Assembly (NCBI RefSeq): GCF_002860255.1
Contig: NZ_PGVE01000028.1
Location: 186,001-250,000 of the forward strand
Reading direction: 5' to 3'
Origin: Neobacillus cucumis
GTDB lineage: Bacteria; Bacillota; Bacilli; Bacillales; Cytobacillaceae
DNA: 64,000 nucleotides
Under the pieces are notes generated by a model. The model was given only the letters and a program-made list of their open reading frames with translations. It had not been told where the DNA came from and did not search any database. Below are positions 1 to 8,360 of the stretch, in pieces; within the stretch, counting starts at the first letter, position 1, and every line of letters starts with the position of its first letter. Both the position numbers and the translations under genes were made by a program.

Positions 1-2
1 TG

Positions 3-635
3 CTATTTAATTGATGGTTTATTAGCTGACCTTCGAAAAAGAAGGACAAAATTTATTAAAAAAATAATTATTACATAACAGCCATACATTCCAAACGAAA
101 AAAGCTTGTTGCTGCTAAAAAGCGACCCGGCATAGGACAATATCAAGATGTTCGGAATTTTCCCTAATACCGAGGCGATAAAGAATGGGATTGCTTTAAC
201 TTTGCTTAAACCACAAATAATATTGACTATTGGTGCAGGAATAATTGGAATAAGCCGGAAGGTAAGAATCGCCACAAATGAATTTTTATTAAAAAACTCC
301 TCGTATTGGGTGATTTTTGGATAATGGGACAACTTGCTTTCTGCTATGTCCCTGAAACCATAACGGCTAAGAAAAAAGAAACCCATTGTGCCGGCCATCG
401 CCCCTACTAACGATATAAATACACCTTGCATCATTCCAAATACAGCGCCGATTACACCTGCTAAAACAGGAAAGGGGACAACAGGAAAGAAAACACAAAT
501 GGCTACAAAAACCATGCTGACTAGAACGGCCAAAATTCCGCCCTGCTTTACAACTTCTAGTAATTCATCTTTCTGCAAGAAACCAAGGGCAATAATAAAA
601 AGCAGAATACAGATACTGATGATTCTTTTTTGCAT
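3..635 (-). CDS. TVP38/TMEM64 (VTT domain) membrane protein
   Basis: A roughly 210-residue polytopic membrane protein of the TVP38/TMEM64 (DedA/VTT-like) family. Bacterial members sit in the cytoplasmic membrane; the wider superfamily includes lipid scramblases, but the role of this one is unknown. The proline/glycine-rich motif FFPVVPFPVLAGVIGAVFG and the later FRLIPIIPAPIVNIICG are the family's re-entrant-loop signatures. An upstream ATG at 668 is in frame, but the ATG at 635 is preceded by a GAGGAAAG ribosome site, and a TATGAT -10-like box overlaps the upstream ATG, so I prefer 635. It is transcribed alone, away from the kinase gene's end. Confidence 0.85.
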   Translation of the reverse strand: MQKRIISICILLFIIALGFLQKDELLEVVKQGGILAVLVSMVFVAICVFFPVVPFPVLAGVIGAVFGMMQGVFISLVGAMAGTMGFFFLSRYGFRDIAESKLSHYPKITQYEEFFNKNSFVAILTFRLIPIIPAPIVNIICGLSKVKAIPFFIASVLGKIPNILILSYAGSLFSSNKLFSFGMYGCYVIIIFLINFVLLFRRSANKPSIK

Positions 636-724
636 GGCACTTTCCTCAACCTTTTTTGAATCCATCATACCATATTCTGTACCATTAAAAGGAACATCAG
701 AACTTTAAGAGTGGTAAGTCTCCA

Positions 725-2149
725 TTACTTTCTTAAATGATAAGGCAGCCATATGCTGACAGTTGTCCCTTCTCCCTCTTTACTTTCAATATGAATCTTT
801 CCTTGATGAGCTTCAATAATTCGATAGCAAGTTAGTAAACCAAGACCTGTCCCTTTTTCCTTTGTTGAATAAAACGGTTCACCAAGCTTTTGTAATCGAT
901 TCTCAGGTATTCCGCACCCATCATCTGAAACTTCAACCTTCACACCTGTACTTTCCTCCAACACTCTAATATGAACCTGTCCCATCTTCGATAATGCCTC
1001 AAGCGCATTTTTAATAATATTGAGAAATACTTGTTTTAAAGAATCGGTGTCACCCATAATGGATAGATTTGGGTGTTCGACATAAAAATACAAACCCTTC
1101 TGTGACATCTTTGCTTCGGGTTGTAATAGCTGTACTACCTGGCGAACTAAATGGTCTATATAAACTCCTCTTAGTTTTTCTGTATGAGGTTTAGCCATTG
1201 TTAAAAATTCAGAAATAATCGCTTCCACTCGCTGCAATTCATCTAAGATAATACTTAAATATACTGGATTTATTTCTTTTTCCGAATTTAACAGCTGCAT
1301 AAAACCCTTTATAGGAGTTAAAGGATTCCGAATCTCATGGGCAACAGCCGCTGCCATCTGGCCAACTACAGCTAATTTTTCAGATTTACGCAGCCGATCC
1401 TGGGTTTCTAAACGCTGTTCAATATCCCGTGAAACCGTAACCAGTTCACTAATCTCCCCGGTTACTTGATCGATTAATGCTTTAACGGTTGATTCTATCC
1501 AAACGTATGAACCGTCTTTCCTTTGGAATCGGTATGTAATTAGCTTTGGTGCATGAACATCATTGCGAATGGGCTGCTTTCTTAACTCGTTTAAATCATC
1601 AGGATGGATAAATTCTCGAGGATTTTTTCCAATCAATTCTTCGGGCTGAAACCCAAGTACGGTTTTAACTGAAGGAGAAATATAAAGGTAGGTGTAATCA
1701 ACTTTATGTAACATAATCATATCGGAAGAATGCTCTGCAAGGAGCCGATATTTTTTCTCTCTGTGCTTTAGAGCGTTCTCCATTTGTTTTTTCTCTGTGA
1801 TATCTAAAACTTGTCCAAGTAAAAACTCTTCCCCTGTTACCTGTATTTGAATCCTAGAGACTGTTAGAATTCCAGTTTTAATTTCACCTGATTTGTGGAA
1901 ATACCTCTTTTCAAGCTGGTATCGATCCCTTTGCCGGTTCAAAACTTCCCCAAATAATTGTGCGTCCTTCACCATATCATCCGGATGTGAAATCTCTTCC
2001 ATCGACAGGTTTGCCAACTCATCCGAGGAATATCCCAAAAACTCACAAAATGCCGGGTTAAATTGGGTCGTGGAATAATCTACTGAACTAATTAATTGAG
2101 GAATTTTTGCTTGATAAAAAACCTCTCGAAACTGTGTTAAATTAAACAT
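725..2149 (-). CDS. PAS-PAS sensor histidine kinase (sporulation-kinase type)
   Basis: Soluble 474-residue sensor kinase. Two PAS folds lie at about residues 10-120 and 133-245, each followed by a PAC-like segment. The HisKA helix carries the phospho-accepting His271 in VAHEIRNPLTPIKGF. The HATPase part shows the N box (IIKNALEAL), G1 (DDGCGIP) and G2 (GTGLGL). No membrane helix is seen, so the signal is probably cytoplasmic or redox/ligand sensed by PAS. This plan is that of Bacillus KinA/KinE-type phosphorelay kinases, which phosphorylate Spo0F. No response regulator is adjacent, which also fits an orphan phosphorelay kinase. The exact kinase identity is inferred. Confidence 0.88.
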   Translation of the reverse strand: MFNLTQFREVFYQAKIPQLISSVDYSTTQFNPAFCEFLGYSSDELANLSMEEISHPDDMVKDAQLFGEVLNRQRDRYQLEKRYFHKSGEIKTGILTVSRIQIQVTGEEFLLGQVLDITEKKQMENALKHREKKYRLLAEHSSDMIMLHKVDYTYLYISPSVKTVLGFQPEELIGKNPREFIHPDDLNELRKQPIRNDVHAPKLITYRFQRKDGSYVWIESTVKALIDQVTGEISELVTVSRDIEQRLETQDRLRKSEKLAVVGQMAAAVAHEIRNPLTPIKGFMQLLNSEKEINPVYLSIILDELQRVEAIISEFLTMAKPHTEKLRGVYIDHLVRQVVQLLQPEAKMSQKGLYFYVEHPNLSIMGDTDSLKQVFLNIIKNALEALSKMGQVHIRVLEESTGVKVEVSDDGCGIPENRLQKLGEPFYSTKEKGTGLGLLTCYRIIEAHQGKIHIESKEGEGTTVSIWLPYHLRK

Positions 2150-2277
2150 CTAAACATCCAACCAATCCATTCCATTTTTTTCAAAATTATGAGGTCATTT
2201 GTATTTAGAAAAAAAAGACACTTTATTAGTATATAGCGAAACGAAGAAATCTTAAAGTACTAATTTTCTGATTTTCT

Positions 2278-2330
2278 GAAAATAAAAGAGGATATCCTTA
2301 CCAGGTTAAAATCCTGTTATAGATATCCTC
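2278..2330 (-). terminator. Intrinsic terminator of the LysM-NlpC/P60 gene
   Basis: Nine-base-pair arms GAGGATATC (2288-2296) and GATATCCTC (2322-2330), with an inner CAGG/CCTG pairing, are followed on the minus strand by TTTTATTTT. It lies directly after the stop of the cell-wall hydrolase gene. Confidence 0.8.
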
Positions 2331-2340
2331 CATCTAATAT

Positions 2341-3102
2341 TTAATTAATAGCCGTCCTAGCTCCTAAATATCTTGGTTTCCAATAGGTGTTGGTCATATC
2401 CGCAATCGATACCCCATTTGATCCGGCCTGAATAAATTGATTGTTACCTAAATAAATACCAACATGAGATGGGCCAGGTGCATAAGTTTCAAAGAAAACA
2501 AGATCCCCGGGATTTGGCGCGCTAACTGGTTTTAATCCTGACCACTGTGTGGCTGCAGTCCTTGGAATGGTGATTCCTACTTTTGCAAACACATAACTTG
2601 TATATCCACTGCAATCAAAACCCGCTGGAGAGTTACCTCCCCATAAGTAGGGAGTTCCAATATATTTTTTTGCTTCATTAATAACCATTTGTGCCTTTGA
2701 AACTGTAGTTTCAGGAGCCGTTGTAGAAGCTGTTGAAATTTTAAGGACTTGTCCTATATAAATTGTATCAGATGTTAAGTTATTAATAGATTTTAACTGA
2801 GTAACTGAAATTCCAAACCGGGAGCTAATTTTCCATAGGGTATCTCCGCTTTGGACTGTATAGGTGGTGTCATGGCTGTGTGGCGCCAATAAAGATAGTT
2901 TTTGATTTACATAGATAGAGTCACTTGTGAGGTTATTCCAAGTCTTTAAATCTGTGACAGATATTTGGTTAGCTTGTGCAATCTTCCAGAGGGTATCACC
3001 GGATTGAACCGTATAAATATTTTCATGTGCACTAGCCGTTCCTGTAAATGAAGCAAACAAGAGACTTACAGCTGCAGCCGCTGTCAGTAGGTGTTTATTC
3101 AT
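2341..3102 (-). CDS. Secreted LysM-LysM-NlpC/P60 peptidoglycan endopeptidase
   Basis: A 253-residue exported cell-wall hydrolase of the LytE/LytF/CwlS type (D,L-endopeptidase cutting stem peptides). Residues 1-25 form a signal peptide ending in TASA. Two LysM modules that bind the glycan strand occur at about 29-72 and 80-123; both start YTVQSGDTLWKI. The catalytic domain spans about 135-253 with Cys164 in GFDCSGYTSY, His213 in PSHVGIYLG and a glutamine in FIQA where many relatives have a third histidine. The gene stands alone with its own AAGGAG site and terminator. B. subtilis paralogues have three to five LysM modules, so this is a short form. Confidence 0.93.
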   Translation of the reverse strand: MNKHLLTAAAAVSLLFASFTGTASAHENIYTVQSGDTLWKIAQANQISVTDLKTWNNLTSDSIYVNQKLSLLAPHSHDTTYTVQSGDTLWKISSRFGISVTQLKSINNLTSDTIYIGQVLKISTASTTAPETTVSKAQMVINEAKKYIGTPYLWGGNSPAGFDCSGYTSYVFAKVGITIPRTAATQWSGLKPVSAPNPGDLVFFETYAPGPSHVGIYLGNNQFIQAGSNGVSIADMTNTYWKPRYLGARTAIN

Positions 3103-3463
3103 AGATGGTCAGTTCTCCTTCGATTGATTGATACTTTTATCTTACTAGAGAGCTGATATTGGTTAAAATACCAAAGATATGGTTTTCAGTAGAAGAATCC
3201 CCATATTTGGAAAAATCATCATCTATTGTTACAAGTATTCTTAGAGTAAAACCCTCTATTAATAGGAATTATGATGCCTTCATCTTAAAATCTATGATTT
3301 TCCATTCATCAAATCGTAATATTCCTGTAACAATTATACCTACATCAGCGAATGTAGAAATATTGTAACAAACCCTTCATCCACGGTAAAAAAGACCTAT
3401 TTATAATAAATCTATAGAAACACTTATTATGAAAAAAAATATTAATGAATTCTGGTGATGAAG
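3103..3463. other. Divergent intergenic region
   Basis: This stretch separates the cell-wall hydrolase (leftward) from the radical SAM gene (rightward). It is AT-rich. The only convincing element is a TATAAT at 3401-3406 facing right, without a good -35 box, about 50 bases before the radical SAM start. A 69-codon open frame at 3159-3368 has no ribosome site and no recognisable composition, so I do not call it a gene. Confidence 0.5.
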
Positions 3464-4645
3464 ATGCAAGGTATAAGTAAAGGACACCCACATACAATGG
3501 GACATCCGCATTCTGCAGGTAAAAAAGTAGATTATGATGAAAACCCGTTTATTGTCATTTGGGAGGTAACAAGAGCCTGTCAGCTCAAATGTGTGCACTG
3601 CCGGGCAGATGCACAGCTGACTCCTGACCCAAGGGAGCTAACACATGAGGAAGGCATGAATCTTATTGATCAAATCTATGAAATGGATAATCCAATGCTC
3701 GTTTTTACCGGCGGGGATTGTATGATGAGGGAAGATTTATATGAACTTGCTGATTATGCCATAAAAAAAGGTATGCGTGTTTCGATGACACCAAGCGCCA
3801 CTGCTAATGTAACGAAGGAAAAAATGAAGTTATTTAAAGATGTTGGACTATCACGATGGGGATTTAGCTTAGACGGACCTACTCCAGAAATCCATGATCA
3901 TTTCCGTGGAACTCCAGGATCCTTCGACTTAACTGTTGAAAAAATAAAATATTTAAATGAACTTGATATGCCTTTACAAATTAACACGGTTATCTCTCGA
4001 TATAATTATGATTCGCTCGAAGAAATGTCAAAATTAGTTGCCCAACTTGGTGCAGTGATGTGGTATATTTTCCTGCTGGTTCCTACTGGCCGAGGACAGA
4101 TAGATGCATGTATCTCTCCTGCTGATCATGAAAAGGTATTCAGATGGCTATATGAGCTGAGTAAGACCGCACCCTATGATATTAAAACGACAGCTGCACA
4201 ACATTACCGCCGCGTTGTATTACAACAAAAAACGCGTGACCACCTAATTGAAAAAGGCAATATTCAATATGAAGATTCGATTACGACAGATTTTGCTTCC
4301 ATGCACGATGGGTTAAAGCGTGCTCCAAAGGGAGTGAATGATGGAAATGGATTTGCCTTTATCTCTCATATCGGTGACGTCATGCCGAGCGGTTTGCTTC
4401 CAATTGTGGGCGGAAATGTTCTGGAAACCCCCCTTGCCAAAATATACCGAGAGGCAAAAGTATTTAAGGAGCTCAGGCAGCCGGATCATTATAAAGGGAA
4501 ATGCGGTATCTGTGAATATAATAAAATCTGCGGTGGTTCCCGTTCCAGAACCTATGCAGTGACTGGTGATTATTTGGAAAGTGAGCCATTCTGTGTGTAC
4601 ATTCCACAGACAATGCGTAACAAAGAATCGGCACCTTCAGTTTAA
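3464..4645 (+). CDS. Radical SAM/SPASM protein with His-rich N terminus
   Basis: A roughly 393-residue radical SAM enzyme. The [4Fe-4S]-SAM cluster motif CxxxCxxC is Cys39, Cys43 and Cys46 in RACQLKCVHC, followed by the usual FTGGD motif. The C-terminal region has a SPASM/twitch-like cysteine set (CGICEYNKICGG ... PFC) for auxiliary clusters. The overall look is of the NirJ/AhbD/TIGR04053-like group, some of which act in haem or peptide modification; substrate and product here are unknown. Residues 7-16 read GHPHTMGHPH, a possible metal-binding tail. GTG 3455 and ATG 3458 are alternative starts; ATG 3464 is best placed after the GGTGAT ribosome site. No precursor peptide gene is evident nearby. 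Confidence 0.85.
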   Translation: MQGISKGHPHTMGHPHSAGKKVDYDENPFIVIWEVTRACQLKCVHCRADAQLTPDPRELTHEEGMNLIDQIYEMDNPMLVFTGGDCMMREDLYELADYAIKKGMRVSMTPSATANVTKEKMKLFKDVGLSRWGFSLDGPTPEIHDHFRGTPGSFDLTVEKIKYLNELDMPLQINTVISRYNYDSLEEMSKLVAQLGAVMWYIFLLVPTGRGQIDACISPADHEKVFRWLYELSKTAPYDIKTTAAQHYRRVVLQQKTRDHLIEKGNIQYEDSITTDFASMHDGLKRAPKGVNDGNGFAFISHIGDVMPSGLLPIVGGNVLETPLAKIYREAKVFKELRQPDHYKGKCGICEYNKICGGSRSRTYAVTGDYLESEPFCVYIPQTMRNKESAPSV

Positions 4646-4654
4646 TTCTATCTT

Positions 4655-4691
4655 AAAAAGGGCATTCTGGTTAAACTGGAATGCCCTTTTT
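4655..4691. terminator. Bidirectional terminator between convergent genes
   Basis: Perfect arms AAAAAGGGCATTC (4655-4667) and GAATGCCCTTTTT (4679-4691) give A/T tracts on both sides. It serves the radical SAM gene and the germination operon. Confidence 0.9.
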
Positions 4692-5787
4692 AATCTATTA
4701 ATCCTGTATCCTCGATTTGTACTTTAGATTGTACCTTAAATACAACGTTTGGATAGATTCTTTTCCATTGCTCCCAATCATCTTCATTAAAATGTCTTGA
4801 ACGGTATCTTAGCCCAAAGCCAATTGGATCGAGGTTAGCCTTTTGAATCTTGACAAGAAATTTTTCAAACCGCTTATTGATTGATTCTTCCGCTGCTTTC
4901 TCAAATTCAGATAATTTTGGAATGGCTACCCGATCAGATGCTTCTTCCAAATTGCCATCTACAGAAACATGTACATTTATAATGGGTGTTTTTCCTTTTT
5001 GTGTATTGAGTTTATATTTTGTTTTTACTTTGTCTGTATTGATGATTATGGTTGTTTTCCCTTTTGTAACTTTGATAGCACTCTTTTCCTCACGATTCAT
5101 CATAAAATTTAGCATTTTGGCTTCCTCAGGGTTAAGTGTAAGTTTTAAAGCACTTTTATTAAATAGTCCAACCGTATTTATTTCAAATAAGTCTTTTTTT
5201 GCCTTCACAATTGGCATGAATGGGTCTATTCCTCTTTCAATTAGCCTGTATTTCAGGTCAAATAAATATTCTGGAGTAATATAAGGAGTCTCTGAACCTT
5301 CTTTCCCTAATGCTAGAAAGAGGGCATTTGAAGGGATATGCTCTGATTTTGGTTTTACTTTTAATACCTCCAAAGCGGTAGGCTTAGCAATATTCACCCA
5401 GGCAATTTTTTGTATGTCCCTTCTTCGAGTAAACCAGTAATACATGCCTGCATTGCCGTGGTTTTTCACTATTTCCTCACTAAACAAGAATACCTTTGCA
5501 TGGCTGAAATCAATTTCCTTATCGACTTTTGTTTTAATAATTCGAACTGCTTCAGACATGGAATTAGCGTTTTGTGAAACAATTTGATACTGGCTCGGAT
5601 TATCTTTAGAAGCCCCGGGAACGGCAAACTTTAAGCTAACCAGATATTTTTTTGAACTATTCTTTGCTGCATCCACACCTATACTCACGACAAAAAAACG
5701 CTTATCAATATCTTTAAACCCACAACTGGCTAAAACCAATGTGGACAGAAGCACTAGTAACGCGTATCTCCATTTGTCAAGGGACAT
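4690..5787 (-). CDS. Spore germinant receptor C subunit (GerAC/GerKC lipoprotein)
   Basis: A 365-residue lipoprotein, last gene of a gerA-type operon. The signal peptide ends in the lipobox LASC, with the lipidated cysteine at residue 22, then GFKDIDKRFFV, the typical start of mature GerAC proteins (WxDIxxxxFVxxIGVD). GerAC subunits lie on the outer face of the spore inner membrane and are needed for the nutrient response with the A and B subunits. The start ATG overlaps the B-subunit stop (TGATG) and has an AGGAGG site 11 bases upstream; the TTG just upstream at 5790 is a less likely start. Expression in the forespore from a SigG promoter is expected from the family but not shown here. Confidence 0.93.
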   Translation of the reverse strand: MSLDKWRYALLVLLSTLVLASCGFKDIDKRFFVVSIGVDAAKNSSKKYLVSLKFAVPGASKDNPSQYQIVSQNANSMSEAVRIIKTKVDKEIDFSHAKVFLFSEEIVKNHGNAGMYYWFTRRRDIQKIAWVNIAKPTALEVLKVKPKSEHIPSNALFLALGKEGSETPYITPEYLFDLKYRLIERGIDPFMPIVKAKKDLFEINTVGLFNKSALKLTLNPEEAKMLNFMMNREEKSAIKVTKGKTTIIINTDKVKTKYKLNTQKGKTPIINVHVSVDGNLEEASDRVAIPKLSEFEKAAEESINKRFEKFLVKIQKANLDPIGFGLRYRSRHFNEDDWEQWKRIYPNVVFKVQSKVQIEDTGLID

Positions 5788-6860
5788 CAAGCCAGTCTCC
5801 TCCTAGCCCAAATAAAGAATATGACTACGACCAAAATCTCAAAGAGTAGCCGAATAATTAACCAGTTAACTGCGGCTTTCATTAAGAGGATGGTATTTAA
5901 AAAAATAATTGACGCCATAGCTATTCCTGTGAAAACGAGGAGAATCATCCAGCTCTTTTTCTTACTCATTTCTCCTTTAAACGTTCCTTTTATTAACTCG
6001 AGTGCTACGTGCCAGTGAATGGATATACTCATCAGTGTAATGTTCATATAAAACATTAAAAATAGAAAGATAACACGTTCAATAGGACTATACACCAGCC
6101 TCAATGAATCGGCGGTACTGATCCATGGATAAAGGTATTCCTGTGTACCGTCTGAACCATGAAATCCAATAGGAATAAAGAAAGTTGTAAATGAGTTTAT
6201 TATTCCTAAAACAAAGATAATAATAAAATTCCAAATCTTTAATTTTCCCTTTATCACACGATTAAATATAATTAAGTTTCCATAACCTGAAAAACAATAG
6301 GTGGCTGCAGCAAATGCCTTTAAACTTGGCCATTTAAAAATGTGGGTACCTACTTCAAGTATCGAATCCCAGTTTAGGAATTCATTTGTATAAGCCTTAA
6401 AAATAATGAACAAAATCAGTGGTGTATTTAGGAATAGGACAATTTCCAGTAAGTACATCACCCTTTCGGTAGGCAGCTGGATAATTAGAAAAATAGCGGC
6501 CAAATAAATCATCAGCAGTAAAAGTTTGGGCATCTCAGGGTTTACGAAACGGGATAAAATATCAATAAATCCAAGTAGAGTAAGGAGACCAGCTGTAAAC
6601 CAGAACAGTTGAATACTTACAAGATGAAAAGTCTTTAACCAATACCGTTTTGAGGTAGAGAGAATTTCGGGCAGCCCTTTTTCCGAGAACTTGGTAATAG
6701 TTGTACTATAAATATAACTAAGAGCCACACCAACAGGTATAGCCAAAATCACCCCCATCACAGCTCCCTCATACCTATACCTAATCAAAATCTTTGGAAT
6801 AAAGATTATGACATTTATGATCATATTCAAGAATACTAAATAAAGAAAATAACGATTCAG
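5787..6860 (-). CDS. Spore germinant receptor B subunit (GerAB/GerKB permease)
   Basis: Integral membrane subunit of the germinant receptor, belonging to the APC transporter superfamily; about ten helices are visible. In B. subtilis this subunit binds the nutrient. The first ATG/TTG-type starts (TTG 6830) would leave out reading-frame residues ALNRYFLYLVFL that continue the first helix. A CTG codon at 6860 lies 8 bases after a perfect AAGGAGG, giving a 357-residue protein of normal family length, so I take CTG as start. It begins 16 bases after the A-subunit stop and overlaps the C-subunit start by 1 base, so translation is probably coupled. Confidence 0.88.
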   Translation of the reverse strand: MNRYFLYLVFLNMIINVIIFIPKILIRYRYEGAVMGVILAIPVGVALSYIYSTTITKFSEKGLPEILSTSKRYWLKTFHLVSIQLFWFTAGLLTLLGFIDILSRFVNPEMPKLLLLMIYLAAIFLIIQLPTERVMYLLEIVLFLNTPLILFIIFKAYTNEFLNWDSILEVGTHIFKWPSLKAFAAATYCFSGYGNLIIFNRVIKGKLKIWNFIIIFVLGIINSFTTFFIPIGFHGSDGTQEYLYPWISTADSLRLVYSPIERVIFLFLMFYMNITLMSISIHWHVALELIKGTFKGEMSKKKSWMILLVFTGIAMASIIFLNTILLMKAAVNWLIIRLLFEILVVVIFFIWARRRLA

Positions 6861-6876
6861 CGCCCTCCCCTCCTTA

Positions 6877-8211
6877 TCACCTTTCCTCTTTATTTGGTTG
6901 AGTTTGCACTAGGGTCAGAAACGGCGTTCCAAAGCTATCTAGCTTAACCATGTATGCTATTAGCATCATTAAACCCACAACTACTCCTACTAATCCAAAT
7001 ACCGTTGCCAAGGCTAAAATAATGTATTTCATAATTCGTAGTGTAAAACTAAAGGCATTAATCGGGACTACAAAGTTCGAGATGGCCACAGTAGATGTGA
7101 TGATAATCATAATATTACTGACAAGACCTGCTTCCGTCGCCGCTTGGCCTAAAATTAAACCACCTACTGTTGTGGCAGTCGGACCAATAGCCTTTGGGAG
7201 CCGGATACTGGCTTCTGTCAGCATTTCCATCATAACCAGCATAATCGTTACCTCAATAAAAGAGGGATAAGGGACACCTGTCCGGCTCCCTGCAATGCTT
7301 AAGGCTAATTGAACCCTAAAAACCTCAGGATTATAACTGGTAATCGCTACATACAGGCCTGGAAGAACAAGGCTTGTAAAAAAGCCGATATATCTTAAAA
7401 GCTGCAGGAACTTTGTCACCCAAAAAGTTTGATAAATATCCTCCATTGAAGCCATAAAGTCCTTCATTACGGTAGGTAAAACAACAGCAAACGGACTTCC
7501 GCTGACCAGCAGAATAATTTTCCCTGCTGCTATATTTACGACTACTCGATCAGGCCGTTCCGTAACGAGCATCATAGGTACAAGAGCACGATTACTTTTT
7601 TTAATAAGATCTAGTAGCTGCTCGCCCGTTTCGAACATCTGTACATCAATTTGGGATAAAAATTCTTTAATCCTTTTCAAAGTGGACGGGTCGGCTAATC
7701 TTTTATCATGGACAATCATGACCTTTGTTTTGGAAATACTGCCAACCGTTGTTGAATCAACCTGTAAGGTAGGCTCTGGGTACCGCTGACGAATTAATCC
7801 TATATTTGTCGGCAAACTTTCACTAAACCCTGATTGTGGTCCTTGAATCGTTGTCTCAACTGTTGTATCCAAAACTGAGTTATTCCGATCCGCTTTACTA
7901 TCTAAAAGGAATACGGAATCTAGGTAAAAAAGAATTGTCACACCCCTAAGAAGCTCTTCAAGTGCTGTTTGTTTATTTTCATATGGTTTCACTAATGGAT
8001 GGGATTGCAGATAAGCTAAAAATTGAAAAGGATCTTTAATTTCATAAAACGGGATGATTAACTTTTCTTGAAAAACTTGAAAATCACTAATGGATTTAAT
8101 ATATAATACCTCAATTGATTTTTCCTTTGAATGTAGTTCTTTTAATACAACATCCTCTGAATTGGATAGGCTATCCTTTAAGCTATCTTTGATGGTTTTG
8201 GAAGTTGGCAT
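6877..8211 (-). CDS. Spore germinant receptor A subunit (GerAA/GerKA)
   Basis: A 444-residue GerA-family protein, first gene of the tricistronic receptor operon. The soluble N-terminal half shows family motifs VETTIQGPQSGFSES, NIGLIRQR, VTERPDRVV and GSPFAVVLPT. The C-terminal half has several membrane helices with SRTGVPYPSFIEVTIM and RLPKAIGPTATTVGGLILGQAA. Recent structural and modelling work places GerA A subunits as the pore-forming part of a nutrient-gated ion channel. The start has a GAGGT ribosome site. It is slightly shorter at the N terminus than B. subtilis GerAA (about 480), which seems natural since the start site is good. Confidence 0.94.
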   Translation of the reverse strand: MPTSKTIKDSLKDSLSNSEDVVLKELHSKEKSIEVLYIKSISDFQVFQEKLIIPFYEIKDPFQFLAYLQSHPLVKPYENKQTALEELLRGVTILFYLDSVFLLDSKADRNNSVLDTTVETTIQGPQSGFSESLPTNIGLIRQRYPEPTLQVDSTTVGSISKTKVMIVHDKRLADPSTLKRIKEFLSQIDVQMFETGEQLLDLIKKSNRALVPMMLVTERPDRVVVNIAAGKIILLVSGSPFAVVLPTVMKDFMASMEDIYQTFWVTKFLQLLRYIGFFTSLVLPGLYVAITSYNPEVFRVQLALSIAGSRTGVPYPSFIEVTIMLVMMEMLTEASIRLPKAIGPTATTVGGLILGQAATEAGLVSNIMIIITSTVAISNFVVPINAFSFTLRIMKYIILALATVFGLVGVVVGLMMLIAYMVKLDSFGTPFLTLVQTQPNKEER

Positions 8212-8360
8212 TTCTCTTACCTCACCGAGCTTATTTCTTTATAAGTTCCCTCCGTTATTGCCATTTTATTCTAAAAGGTAATACCCACAAGCTAGCGGTT
8301 AAGTTTCTTCTATTTTGGGAAAGTTGTTTTTAGAAATATTTATGGAGGGAAATACACTGG

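Noticed and set aside
3159..3368. 69-codon open frame on the plus strand
   Set aside because: No ribosome site, no recognisable composition, lies in a promoter region.
8212..8360. SigG promoter of the germination operon
   Set aside because: Expected from the family, but I could not find both consensus boxes at a proper distance.
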